64,000 nucleotides of DNA from positions 1 through 64,000 of the forward strand of contig JADJOH010000008.1 of NCBI GenBank assembly GCA_016713925.1, in the 5' to 3' direction. The notes beneath the pieces were generated by a model. The model did not search any database. It had not been told where the DNA came from and saw only the letters and a list, made by a program, of their open reading frames with translations. This DNA is from Bacteroidota bacterium (lineage in GTDB: Bacteria; Bacteroidota; Bacteroidia; AKYH767-A; OLB10). Below, in pieces: positions 55,857-64,000 of the stretch; the first letter of the stretch is position 1; the number at the start of each line of letters is the position of its first letter. The position numbers and the translations under genes were made by a program.

Positions 55857-55907
55857 TTTGCCGGATGGCAGAAAAGTATTTATTAAAGCTATTGATAAAT
55901 AATCATC

Positions 55908-56249
55908 ATGAATAACAATGACACTCCTATAGAATTGCTGTTTGAAAGAGCAGAAGACTATACCAAAACGACCCTGGAGCTATTTAAATTAAGGGCCATA
56001 AGTAAATCAGCAGATGCGACATCCTACATGGTGGCCGCAGTGGTGATTTCCGTTTTTGTTGTCTTGTTTTCAATAATGCTCAGTTGTGGAGTGGCGATAT
56101 GGTTGGGTCAACTGATGGGTGATTTGTTCCTGGGATTTTTTATTGTGGCCGGAGTGTATGCCATCATTATTACATTATTATTTCTCTTTCGGAAGCAGTG
56201 GATTGGTTTGCCGGTTGCTAATGCTGTTATTAATAGTTTTTTAAAATAA
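55908..56249 (+). CDS. Holin-X/phage-holin-III-like membrane protein
   Basis: 113 residues. An N-terminal amphipathic helix (LFERAEDYTKTTLELFKLRA) precedes two transmembrane helices (MVAAVVISVFVVLFSIMLSC; DLFLGFFIVAGVYAIIITLL) and an R-K-rich tail. The layout matches the 'phage holin family' proteins that sit beside YtxH in Bacteroidota; they are not part of a phage here and their job is unknown. It is 52 bases after ytxH and 6 bases before the next gene. Confidence 0.75.
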   Translation: MNNNDTPIELLFERAEDYTKTTLELFKLRAISKSADATSYMVAAVVISVFVVLFSIMLSCGVAIWLGQLMGDLFLGFFIVAGVYAIIITLLFLFRKQWIGLPVANAVINSFLK

Positions 56250-56254
56250 AGATC

Positions 56255-56683
56255 ATGTCAGTTAAAATTGAGAAGGAGGATTTGGATCAGTTGATCAGTT
56301 TGGTTGAAGAACGCCAGACTGCTGAATTATTAGCGTTGAGGCAACAATTTCATTTGACCTACGATAGTCTGAAGCCACTTTCCATAATAAAAAGTACGAT
56401 CGCTGAAGTAGTTTCCTCACCGGATATAAAGGAAAATTTATTGGATAATGTTATTGGATTTGCCAGTGGAATGGTTTCAAAGAAATTATTCATAGGAGGA
56501 TCACATAATCCCATTAAGAAGGTTCTGGGGATCCTTTTACAACTTGCTGTGTCAAATATGGTAGCAAAAAATCCTGTAACGATCAAAAACGGAACGAAGA
56601 GTTTCTTTAAACAGTTGTTTACTAAAAAGTCTGACTCCAATGATGCAATGACAGTGAATACCACTTTGAATGGTGCAGGTTAA
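56255..56683 (+). CDS. Last gene of the YtxH-holin set, function unknown
   Basis: 142 residues, starting 6 bases after the holin-like gene. A charged helical start (KIEKEDLDQLISLVEERQTA) leads to LLDNVIGFASGMVSKKLF and KVLGILLQLAVSNMVAKN, one or two amphipathic or membrane-associated helices. I recall proteins of this sort as the regular third member after YtxH and the holin-like gene, so it is probably a partner of both. No catalytic motif. Confidence 0.7.
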   Translation: MSVKIEKEDLDQLISLVEERQTAELLALRQQFHLTYDSLKPLSIIKSTIAEVVSSPDIKENLLDNVIGFASGMVSKKLFIGGSHNPIKKVLGILLQLAVSNMVAKNPVTIKNGTKSFFKQLFTKKSDSNDAMTVNTTLNGAG

Positions 56684-56849
56684 GTTTTGTCAGGTTACCG
56701 TTGAGGGGAATGGAATTTTGTAGACACGTACTTATCTTTTAGTTGTTATAACGTTAACCTTATAACGCAATAATTTTATTCCGTGATGGATAGTGTATAA
56801 ACTATTTTAATATTAATTCTTAATTATCATTTAAATTGTTCAAAATATT

Positions 56850-57611
56850 ATGGGTAAGTTAGACGGAAAGACGGTGTTTATAACAGGTGGTTTGTCGGGT
56901 ATTGGAAAAGCCTGTGCGCTCCATGCTGCAGAGGAAGGAGCTAATGTTGTTATTGCTGATTTGAAGGGCGGAGAAATGGAGTCAACAATGGAAGTTTTGA
57001 AAAAAATAAATTCAAAAGCCATTTTTGTGGAATGTGATGTTGCTGTTTTTAAACAAGTCCATGAAGCCGTACAAAAAACAATTTCCATATTTGGAACGCT
57101 CGATATAGCTTTGAATAATGCCGGTATTGGGGGCGAAGCAGGTAGAGTAGGGGAGTTGTCGGAAGAAGCCTGGTTAAAAGTAATTGGAGTGAATCTGAAT
57201 GGTGTTTTTAATTGTATTAAACACGAATTGGAAATAATGGTAAGGCATAAGAAAGGTGTAATCATTAATATGTCTTCCATTTTAGGTAAAGTCGGCTTTG
57301 CCGGATCGTCTCATTATACCGCTGCCAAGCACGCCGTCCTCGGACTTACCCAAACTGCAGCGCTAGAGTATGCAACAGAAGGTATTCGAGTCAATGCGAT
57401 TTGTCCGGGATTTATTGAAACTCCACTTTTGACAAAGGCCGGTATTGATAGTGATGCCACCATTAAACAAATGATCGTGGATAAGCACCCGATGAAACGT
57501 TTAGGAAAGTCAGAGGAAATTGCTAAGGGCTTTCTATTTCTGGCTTCTGATGATAGCTCGTTTATGACAGGTACGGCACTGGAAATTGATGGTGGCTATC
57601 TGGCTGTTTAA
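56850..57611 (+). CDS. SDR-family oxidoreductase
   Basis: 253 residues, classical short-chain dehydrogenase. NAD(P)-binding TGGLSGIGKA at 12-21, NNAG at 89-92, catalytic S142/S143, Y156 and K160 (SSHYTAAKHA) and the NAICPGFIETPL ending of the active-site loop. The D at the end of the second strand (IADLKGG, D37) favours NAD over NADP. Substrate unknown. A TTATAACG direct repeat (14 bp period, about 56747-56770) lies upstream. Confidence 0.92.
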   Translation: MGKLDGKTVFITGGLSGIGKACALHAAEEGANVVIADLKGGEMESTMEVLKKINSKAIFVECDVAVFKQVHEAVQKTISIFGTLDIALNNAGIGGEAGRVGELSEEAWLKVIGVNLNGVFNCIKHELEIMVRHKKGVIINMSSILGKVGFAGSSHYTAAKHAVLGLTQTAALEYATEGIRVNAICPGFIETPLLTKAGIDSDATIKQMIVDKHPMKRLGKSEEIAKGFLFLASDDSSFMTGTALEIDGGYLAV

Positions 57612-57663
57612 TTAGCACTGCTATTCCATATAAGTTCAATTAGTACTCCACATTTATTTTTAT

Positions 57664-59511
57664 TTACCGGTATTCCAATGCCTCAGGTTTCCCAAGTTCA
57701 AAAACCCGAAAATCGAAATCGGTTGTTTTTAGTGAATTGAACTGGATTGAATTTTGTTCATTGTTGTTGATAAATGTGTAGAAGGAAATGGATAATTGAA
57801 ATGTATTCAAAACTAAGTTTTCATTTTTGATTAGCATTCCAACCCCTAGTTGTGAATATACTTTACTGCGCGCAAAGTCCGTATGCGCATTGCTCAGCAT
57901 GCCCAGTGATCCAATAAGATAGGGGCCAAAACGGAATCCAAGCACATTCCAGGGCGCATAGGACTGCGATTGAAGCTTGAGCAATATCCGACTTTCTCCC
58001 GTCAGTTCAGAGTTCGTGAAGCCATCTAATCCAAAGCCATCATTAATCGAAAGCGCTTCACCCGGATTGCGTTTAATCCCTATAGTGATCGTCGGTTTTA
58101 CAAATTGTCGGAAACGCCATTTTCTGATTTCTAATAGTGGAGTAAAGTAAGTGATTCCAGCCGCTAGTAAACCCTGACTGACTTTTGACCGTTGTAGAAA
58201 TGTACCGAATGCAATTCCTGAACTCAGATACCCCCACTTGTAATAATTCCCATGGGAGATACTGCTTCCTATATAAACATTTCCGGTTTTATTCTTTTCC
58301 AGATAGCCGGCAGTAAGGTTTATAGCCCGTCCGACAGGAACATCTTCTCTTAAGCCATAATTAAAAATGTATTTATCCTGAATATATTTTCTGGTAGTAA
58401 TACCAATGCTTCCCATATAGAAATGCGAGTCAGTAAATTGAAAAAGTGAATCTTCAGCTTCAGGTGGAGGTGAAGTGTAGTTAATATTTAGATAGCGAAG
58501 TGATGTGATGAGTAAAGTGCTACGGGCATTTTGAGATCTTCCTCTTAAAATAGGGGTGCCTTTTCCTATCCAATAATCTTGTGTTGTAAATTTATATTGC
58601 CGGGAAATAATTAAAGAATCGATGGTTTGAAAAGTATCTTTTCGAAGTTGTTGTGAAAAAGTAATTCCTCCTGCCCATCTGGTAAATGATGAATAGAAAG
58701 TACGATCTACAGAAATACTCTTTATAAAATTTTGAAATTCATCGCTACCATATTGCAATGTTGTTCTTATATACGTGTTGTAAATATTAGGATTATGGTA
58801 TTTTGCATAAAAGTAATGGTGACTGTTTATTTTAGATATGGAATAGGAGCCTTGTATTTCCTGACCCAGGCCAAAAAGGTTGGTTTCTGTTAACCGGTAG
58901 TTGGAATAGTTATCAGTAAATGCCAGTTTTGGAATTATTGTCCATTTGTCAATTAAACGAACGATGATATCTACTGAATCTGAATTTGCTGAAGTGAATG
59001 AAGTATAAAATCTAACATCAATTACATATCCATTCCTTCGTACTAAACGCTCCGACTCTTTCACCAGTAATGAATCGAACACATCATTTGGTCGGATCAA
59101 GAGAAGATGCTGAATGGTAAGTTCCTTAGACCTGGAATGCAGCCTGTTGCCTGCCCTTGTGAGTAGATTTGAATTGGCAATACCGGTATCGGCGATAATG
59201 TATCCAAAGGGATCCAAAGACTCGATCAGAATATGCCGGATGATTTTACCCTCAAAGGGAGTAAGTCTGTTTTGGATGATATAAACCGATTCATTTTCCG
59301 GTGAATCTACGGGATGAAGCAGGAGTGATGAGGTGGAAGATGAATGGATCGAATTTGAGAATGCAGAGTTATACATAGGAGCATGCGCGGTTTGATCCCG
59401 GGTTGGAAAGAATGCATCAGCCGTTATGGCATTCACCGTCATACATACGTGAACTTGAGAAAATAAGCTGGTAAGGAAGAGCATTAAATATCTACATTTC
59501 CATGGTTGCAT
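57664..59511 (-). CDS. BamA/TamA-like outer-membrane protein with POTRA-like domain
   Basis: 615 residues with a signal peptide ending MTVNA (about 28). Residues about 75-195 look like POTRA material: VYIIQNRLTPFEGKIIRHIL, LLLIRPNDVFDSLLVKESER, RRNGYVIDVRFYTSF. From about 200 on there are amphipathic strands and turns of a 16-strand barrel, ending in DFDFRVFELGKPEALEYR, although the last residue is not the usual aromatic. Homologues are membrane proteins of the Omp85 superfamily, some of which insert outer-membrane proteins or move lipids. No operon link to the lipid-transport genes is certain. Confidence 0.7.
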   Translation of the reverse strand: MQPWKCRYLMLFLTSLFSQVHVCMTVNAITADAFFPTRDQTAHAPMYNSAFSNSIHSSSTSSLLLHPVDSPENESVYIIQNRLTPFEGKIIRHILIESLDPFGYIIADTGIANSNLLTRAGNRLHSRSKELTIQHLLLIRPNDVFDSLLVKESERLVRRNGYVIDVRFYTSFTSANSDSVDIIVRLIDKWTIIPKLAFTDNYSNYRLTETNLFGLGQEIQGSYSISKINSHHYFYAKYHNPNIYNTYIRTTLQYGSDEFQNFIKSISVDRTFYSSFTRWAGGITFSQQLRKDTFQTIDSLIISRQYKFTTQDYWIGKGTPILRGRSQNARSTLLITSLRYLNINYTSPPPEAEDSLFQFTDSHFYMGSIGITTRKYIQDKYIFNYGLREDVPVGRAINLTAGYLEKNKTGNVYIGSSISHGNYYKWGYLSSGIAFGTFLQRSKVSQGLLAAGITYFTPLLEIRKWRFRQFVKPTITIGIKRNPGEALSINDGFGLDGFTNSELTGESRILLKLQSQSYAPWNVLGFRFGPYLIGSLGMLSNAHTDFARSKVYSQLGVGMLIKNENLVLNTFQLSISFYTFINNNEQNSIQFNSLKTTDFDFRVFELGKPEALEYR

Positions 59512-59538
59512 TATTTGAATTTGAACAAGATGAGAAAA

Positions 59539-60417
59539 TTATTTTCGGTCAAGGGACGTTTGGTTTTCATTCGTCACATCAATGGATGGGTTTACATTCA
59601 AACTATTAAGAAAATCAAGTAAAAGATGGTTAAATGTATCCGGTTGATCGAGATTCGAAAGATGACCGGCTGTATCAATATAATGTAAAGTGGATAGGCG
59701 AATATTGTCTTTGAGATATTCAGCCTTTGCCGATGAGATGATGAGATCATCAGCACCGTTAATGATCATACAGGGGATATTGATTTCCTGCAACGTTGAA
59801 CAGGTTTCGGTGCGTTCGGCAAGTGCACGTAAAGTTTCTGTAAGTGATGAAGTCGTAGTTGAAATAATAATTTCCTGTTGGCTTGCTACCAGACTTTGGT
59901 TTTTATTCATAGTTTCAGGATGAAAGCATTTTTTTATAAACTCACCCGCCCATGTGTTTTTACCGCCGCTGATTATTTTGGAGATGGTCTGGTTCCTGTT
60001 TTCAATCGCCTCAGGGGTGTCTGCATTGCATTGCGTATCACATAAAACAACAGCTTCAAACCGATCCGGAAAGCGTTGTATGGCGTTTAATGCAATATAT
60101 CCACCCATCGACAGCCCGCAAAGGATGACTTTTACAATCCGGAGTTTATCCATAAAGGCAATTAAATCATCAGCAAATAAACCCATGCTTACCGATTCCA
60201 TTGGCCCTGTAGATCTTCCAAACCCACGGATGTCATAACTGATAACACGGTGTGTAGTCTTTAAAAAATCCATTTGAGGTTGCCAGGATGATTTATCAAA
60301 AGGAAAACCATGAATGAAAATCACAGGAACTGTACCGATCCCCATGTCGTTGTAGCAATATACAGAATCATTGATTTCAACGCTTATATCCGTCCCGCTT
60401 GTATGTTGTTGTTCCAT
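59539..60417 (-). CDS. Alpha/beta hydrolase
   Basis: 292 residues, cytosolic (no signal peptide). The oxyanion motif HGFPFDKSSW, the nucleophile GLSMGG (S103), D in MIINGADDLIISS and H in IDTAGHLSNLDQP complete the triad. The overall pattern fits the 3-oxoadipate enol-lactonase or haloperoxidase-like group, but no aromatic pathway is nearby, so the ester or lactone cleaved is unknown. It precedes the BamA-like gene by 27 bases on the same strand and may share its transcript. Confidence 0.85.
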   Translation of the reverse strand: MEQQHTSGTDISVEINDSVYCYNDMGIGTVPVIFIHGFPFDKSSWQPQMDFLKTTHRVISYDIRGFGRSTGPMESVSMGLFADDLIAFMDKLRIVKVILCGLSMGGYIALNAIQRFPDRFEAVVLCDTQCNADTPEAIENRNQTISKIISGGKNTWAGEFIKKCFHPETMNKNQSLVASQQEIIISTTTSSLTETLRALAERTETCSTLQEINIPCMIINGADDLIISSAKAEYLKDNIRLSTLHYIDTAGHLSNLDQPDTFNHLLLDFLNSLNVNPSIDVTNENQTSLDRK

Positions 60418-60525
60418 TTTTATATTTTATTTTATACTAGTTACAATTTAAATATTTTCTTCTACTATATCCGTCTAAATATCCGTTGCTTAGTCTGATT
60501 TTTCTGAGCATGTTACTTCCATATT

Positions 60526-60608
60526 CAACCCCGTTGGGGTTGGGTGATAGGTTATCTGTAACTCCGGGTTGCACCCGGAGTTGAGTACGTTGAACCCCTT
60601 TGGGGTTC
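60526..60608. repeat. Cluster of three short palindromes
   Basis: CAACCCCGTTGGGGTTG (60526-60542), AACTCCGGGTTGCACCCGGAGTT (60560-60582, 10-bp arms) and GAACCCCTTTGGGGTTC (60592-60608) lie in a row. The first and third are close relatives. They fill the 333-base gap between the Mla operon and the hydrolase. Such REP-like units are common in Bacteroidota. Confidence 0.85.
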
Positions 60609-60750
60609 GTATTCCGATCTACATTTCCTCTTTCAACCAAATTCTCACCTGCTCTACAATCCCCGCGACTTTCACCCCAGTGAAGCGATCCCCTGGTCTC
60701 GTCAGAAATAAATCGTCGCAGACGAATTAAGAATGACGAGACGTTCTCCT

Positions 60751-61497
60751 TTATTTCTTCTTCTCCTTTTCCTCAGCCGCTTTTTTCAACTTTTCCTCCG
60801 CTTCCCTTTTTTGCTTGGCAGCGGCCTTCTCCTTTTTATTGAAATATCCTTTCAAAAGTATATTGCTTTTCGCAGCTTTCATATTTTCATCAAGCCCCTT
60901 CGAACTGTTTTTAAGATTTTTCATGGTTTGATTCAGGTTCTCTGCAATAGTCGAGTCCTGAATTAATTTCCCAAGCGTTCCTTCTCCACTGTTAATTTTA
61001 ATCATGATTTCTGCAAGCTGTTCGGAGATAATTTCAGCATTGCCCGCAGTAATTTGCAAACTGGCCATGATCGCATCTGTTTCAACCGGCTCCGAAGAAA
61101 GGAGCTCTTCACCATCTTTCGCCAAAGGAGAATCGGCACCTCCCTGAGAGATGACTAGAATCCGGTCTCCTATCAAACCTTCCGAACCAATGGCTACCTC
61201 ACAATCCGATTTAATGAACGGCATGACTTCCTTTTTTATGATCATATCTACTTTCACGGTGGAGTCGTTGATAATGCTGATATTATCTACAGTTCCTACA
61301 TTGATTCCGGAGAAGCGTATGTTATTGCCGACCTGAAGCCCGCTCACATTGTAGAAAGTAGAGCTAAGTTTAAAGACGGGATTAAAAAGATTACGTTGCT
61401 TCCCTATGATGAAGATGGCCAGGACAAATAACGCCAGCCCGCCTGCAATAAATAATCCAAGTCGGAATTTAAATTTATCTGAATAAGTATCATTCAT
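60751..61497 (-). CDS. mlaD: MlaD-like MCE-domain lipid transport protein
   Basis: 248 residues. One N-terminal membrane helix (GLFIAGGLALFVLAIFIIG) and one MCE domain (about 35-120: FSGINVGTVDNI, VGLQVGN-type strand and GLIGDRILVI) make it a single-domain MlaD. A helical tail ends in a lysine-rich segment (EAEEKLKKAAEEKEKKK). MlaD hexamers sit on the MlaE-MlaF ABC core and pass phospholipids between membranes. It lies 38 bases after mlaF, so the three genes at 60751-63094 form one operon. Confidence 0.9.
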   Translation of the reverse strand: MNDTYSDKFKFRLGLFIAGGLALFVLAIFIIGKQRNLFNPVFKLSSTFYNVSGLQVGNNIRFSGINVGTVDNISIINDSTVKVDMIIKKEVMPFIKSDCEVAIGSEGLIGDRILVISQGGADSPLAKDGEELLSSEPVETDAIMASLQITAGNAEIISEQLAEIMIKINSGEGTLGKLIQDSTIAENLNQTMKNLKNSSKGLDENMKAAKSNILLKGYFNKKEKAAAKQKREAEEKLKKAAEEKEKKK

Positions 61498-61535
61498 GAT
61501 GTATGTTTTGTATAGTGTGGTTAAGAATACTTTAT

Positions 61536-62321
61536 TTAATTTTTAAAGAAGGATTGAATCATGGGATCCGTAGATTTCTCAAATTCATCAATCGATCCGG
61601 TCGCATATACTATTCCATCATTCAGCATAAGCACACGATTGCCGGTTGCCCTGGCGCATTTTATATCGTGTGTGATGATGATGGAAGAGGTTTTATATTT
61701 CTTTTGTACATCCATGATCAGTTCGCTGATTTCGTCAGATGTTACCGGGTCTAATCCCGTAGTAGGTTCATCGTAAAGCATGATCAAGGGATCTACAATG
61801 ATGGTACGGGCAAGGCTGATTCTTTTGCGCATACCACCGGATAACTGGGAGGGCATCTTGTTCAAAGCATCTACTAATCCAACATTTTCGAGTACTTCAT
61901 TTACTTTCAAGGCAACTTCTTTATCATCGAGCTCTTTTTTAATTCTTCGCAAGGGGAATTCCAGATTTTGTCTAACGGTCATGGAGTCGTATAAAGCTCC
62001 GCTCTGAAACAGGAAACCTATTTTTGCTCTTATATCAGCCAGTTCTTTTCGATTCATGGTAAGCGTATCCTTCCCAAATACATTTATACTTCCGCTATCA
62101 GCATGAAGAAGGCCTACTATACATTTGATCAGAACTGATTTTCCCGAGCCCGATTTGCCCAGAACAACCAGATTTTCTCCTTCAAAGAGTTCCAGCGATA
62201 AATCTTTAAGCACTGCCTGACTTCCGAAGGATTTGGTCAATGACTTGATTTCTATCACCGTTTTACCCGTAGCGGATTCAATCCCACTTGTTTCTTTTAT
62301 GAATGTTTGTTCATCGTTCAT
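61536..62321 (-). CDS. mlaF: MlaF-like ABC transporter ATP-binding protein
   Basis: 261 residues. Walker A GKSGSGKS at 55-62, signature LSGGMRKR near 160, Walker B LIMLYDEPT near 180 and the H-loop ITHD. The first 20 residues form a short extension. Powers the MlaE permease for phospholipid transport. Its start codon overlaps the permease stop by 4 bases (ATGA), showing translational coupling. Confidence 0.93.
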   Translation of the reverse strand: MNDEQTFIKETSGIESATGKTVIEIKSLTKSFGSQAVLKDLSLELFEGENLVVLGKSGSGKSVLIKCIVGLLHADSGSINVFGKDTLTMNRKELADIRAKIGFLFQSGALYDSMTVRQNLEFPLRRIKKELDDKEVALKVNEVLENVGLVDALNKMPSQLSGGMRKRISLARTIIVDPLIMLYDEPTTGLDPVTSDEISELIMDVQKKYKTSSIIITHDIKCARATGNRVLMLNDGIVYATGSIDEFEKSTDPMIQSFFKN

Positions 62322-63094
62322 ATCAGCATATCGGTTATCTGTACTGCAATCATATCTACTATTATTACCAGAAGTGAGGAAAGGACAACGGCGGAGTTCG
62401 CAGCTAAACCTACACTCTCGGTTCCTCTGCCGGCATTGTACCCCTTATAGCAACCTACTAACCCAATAACCGCTCCGAAGAAGAAAGATTTGATGACGGC
62501 AGGAATGAAATCAATAAACTCAACAGAACTGAAAGCTTGCGACATAAACAAAACAAGCGTAACATCTCCTTTTATATTTGCACCCACCCAACTGCCAAGT
62601 ATACCGAGCAGATCGGCGTAAAGAATAAGCAAGGGAATCATCAACGTAGCTGCCAGTATCCGGGTGACTAATAAATATTTCATAGGATTCGCAGAAGATA
62701 CTTCCATAGCATCTATTTGTTCGGTAACTTTCATAGAGCCCAATTCTGCACCCATTCCGGAACCAATTTTTCCGGCGCAGATCAATGCCGTAATTACAGG
62801 CCCCATCTCACGAATGAGTGAAACTGCAACCATGCCCGGAAGCATTGTGACCGCACCGAAGTCTACCAAAACAGGTCGTGATTGTATCGTGAGAACAAGT
62901 CCCATGATGGTGCCGGTGATGGAGATAAGTGGAAGTGATTTATTCCCGATCTGATAGCATTGCCGCAGGAATTCTTTAAATTCAAAGGGCGGGGAAAAAG
63001 TCTCTCTGATAATTTGGAGAATAAAAAGCGTTACGTTGCCTGTATCTTTTAGTATATTGTTCGCGGCTGTCTTTTTTCTCCAAAGCTTTTTCAC
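62318..63094 (-). CDS. mlaE: MlaE-like ABC transporter permease
   Basis: 258 residues with five or six transmembrane helices and the MlaE signature: EFLRQCYQIGNKSLPLISIT, VLTIQSRPVLVDFGA, REMGPVITALICAGKIGSGM and GSMKVTEQIDAMEV, with FFFGAVIGLVGCYKGYNAGR near the end. First gene of the operon. Another frame starts at ATG 63158 (MKINKSAETVKGYAKANSVK) and runs past the present start in a different register, so an A-run slip near 63085 could hide an N-terminal extension. Confidence 0.88.
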   Translation of the reverse strand: MKKLWRKKTAANNILKDTGNVTLFILQIIRETFSPPFEFKEFLRQCYQIGNKSLPLISITGTIMGLVLTIQSRPVLVDFGAVTMLPGMVAVSLIREMGPVITALICAGKIGSGMGAELGSMKVTEQIDAMEVSSANPMKYLLVTRILAATLMIPLLILYADLLGILGSWVGANIKGDVTLVLFMSQAFSSVEFIDFIPAVIKSFFFGAVIGLVGCYKGYNAGRGTESVGLAANSAVVLSSLLVIIVDMIAVQITDMLI

Positions 63095-63209
63095 TCAGCT
63101 TTACAGAATTGGCTTTGGCATAACCTTTTACTGTTTCTGCCGATTTGTTAATTTTCATTTTGGCTGTGAATTATTTGAACAACTAATGTATTGAATGTAT
63201 TTTCTCCGA

Positions 63210-64000
63210 TTAATTATTCGTATCCCTTTTGAGCTTGTATTTAAACGAAAGAATGCGATGACGAATACCTTTCTTGTTAGGTTCTTCCGAAGCCATATTT
63301 CCAATAAGAAATCCCCAGGGGTGTAATGAATCGATATGATCAAATATTATTTTAAGCGTAGCGAGGATGGGAATGGAGAGAAACATTCCCGCAAGTCCCC
63401 ACAAAGCTGCCCCAATAAAAATTACGATCAGGGAGGCCAGTGCATTGAGTTTTACTTTTGATCCAACAATGCGCGGTACGAGGTAATTGTTATCAATGAA
63501 TTGAATGATGGTGTACATGGCCATAACGTAGAGCGCATAGATGGAAGATTTGGTCGCAAGCGCGATGATAACAAATATGGCTACACTTATTAACCCACCG
63601 AGGTAGGGAATTACATTTAGAATCGCTCCTAAAGTCCCAAGTAGTAAAGCATAATTGATACCCAAAATGAATAATCCCAGCGAATTTAAAACCGCAACGA
63701 TACCAATTTCAGCAAAGAGTCCTACTAAATAACTTTGTATAATGGTTTTTGTTTCGGAAAGTACAGACCTGACTTCGATATTATTGCTTGCGCCAAATAG
63801 TTTGTGGAGGAAGGTAATTATATGTGGCTGGTAGTAAAGTATCATGAAGACATATACCGGTAGCAGGAAGATCATAGCAAGTATATTCCCCATACCGGTC
63901 AGCGTGGAACCAATGGCACCACTGCCATTCTTCATTAATTCTGATTTCGCATTATCAATAAGTGAATTTGATTTTTGAGGACTTAGATTGAAAGTTTCCG
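63210..64000 (-). CDS. AI-2E-family transporter, 5' end beyond the window
   Basis: Partial. The ATG at 63935 is internal: the frame stays open upstream to the edge of the window (ETFNLSPQKSNSLIDNAKSE precedes it). About 260 residues are visible, with five or more transmembrane helices and family motifs: SVLSETKTIIQSYLVGLFAE, LLGTLGAILNVIPYLGGLIS, QFIDNNYLVPRIVGSKVKLN and LWGLAGMFLSIPILATLKII. The name comes from TqsA (autoinducer-2 export), but many members are ion antiporters or of unknown cargo. Basic C-terminal tail. The gap to mlaE is 116 bases. Confidence 0.87.
   Translation of the reverse strand, partial: ETFNLSPQKSNSLIDNAKSELMKNGSGAIGSTLTGMGNILAMIFLLPVYVFMILYYQPHIITFLHKLFGASNNIEVRSVLSETKTIIQSYLVGLFAEIGIVAVLNSLGLFILGINYALLLGTLGAILNVIPYLGGLISVAIFVIIALATKSSIYALYVMAMYTIIQFIDNNYLVPRIVGSKVKLNALASLIVIFIGAALWGLAGMFLSIPILATLKIIFDHIDSLHPWGFLIGNMASEEPNKKGIRHRILSFKYKLKRDTNN

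Noticed and set aside
55908..56249. Phage lysis holin
   Set aside because: Context is a chromosomal YtxH set without endolysin or structural phage genes.
60437..60640. 67-codon frame on the minus strand
   Set aside because: Made of the palindrome cluster; no independent support.

Overview
The window looks like chromosome from a Bacteroidota bacterium, probably of the Chitinophagales/Sphingobacteriales type. The grounds are: many secreted proteins with C-terminal type IX secretion (T9SS, Por) sorting domains; -7 boxes of the TAnnTTTG form; families common in this phylum (DUF2490, DUF6799, DUF4256, YtxH/holin-like envelope genes, TPR histidine kinases); and intergenic palindromes and 'cgcagagg'-type repeats. 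I see no rRNA, tRNA, CRISPR array, transposase or phage module.

Layout. 0-7.4 kb: a run of genes broken by small indels (an NtrC-type sigma-54 response regulator, a T9SS protein, DUF4256, a zinc-ribbon protein, a terpenoid-cyclase-like protein, a GloVer-repeat T9SS protein, a membrane protein and a cupin). The protein signal is preserved across the breaks, so sequencing indels near an assembly edge are at least as likely as true decay. 7.7-20.3 kb: an RsmH-family methyltransferase, a lipoprotein, a large multidomain PQQ-type sugar dehydrogenase, DUF2490, a cupin, a ferritin-VIT1 fusion, a tail-fibre/S74 T9SS protein and a BNR/YCF48 propeller, separated by repeat-rich spacers. 20.4-32.3 kb: a stress-like region of small proteins, BrkB, YtxH, a giant CheB-CheR-PAS-kinase with its response regulator, cupin, YcxB, DUF6799, a DUF892 ferritin-like protein and an S33 hydrolase. 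32.4-44.6 kb: mostly minus-strand T9SS propellers, a second S74 protein and two methyltransferases, with a plus-strand transglutaminase-like operon between. 45.1-54 kb: DUF6629, SRPBCC, a formate/nitrite transporter, a TPR histidine kinase with a NarL-type regulator and its likely secreted target. 54.3-57.6 kb: an AraC-type regulator followed by small envelope proteins and an SDR enzyme. 57.7-64 kb: minus strand, a BamA-like barrel, an alpha/beta hydrolase, an MlaE-F-D lipid transport operon and an AI-2E-family permease that runs off the window.

Most interesting signal. Seven intergenic sites share one rigid architecture: GTGAAT at 1-6, TRTAA at 9-13, TGTAAT (or TATAAT/TGTAAG) about 21 bp after the first half-site, then 23-24 bp and a CTTTG -7 box. 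They stand before small stress-like genes at 21.0, 22.5, 27.9, 28.4 and 29.8 kb, before the sugar dehydrogenase at 9.9 kb, and across the stop codon of the AraC-family gene at 54.8 kb. The 21-bp direct repeat abutting the -33 region is the geometry expected for an AraC-family class II activator, so I propose an undescribed envelope/stress regulon controlled by that regulator or by a paralogue.

Other notable items are a pair of 105-bp MITE-like elements with 11-bp inverted ends, a 42-bp tandem array of a 20-bp palindrome that recurs inside a terminator loop, a perfect 46-bp palindrome, and two T9SS proteins that place a self-cleaving S74 chaperone domain upstream of the sorting signal.
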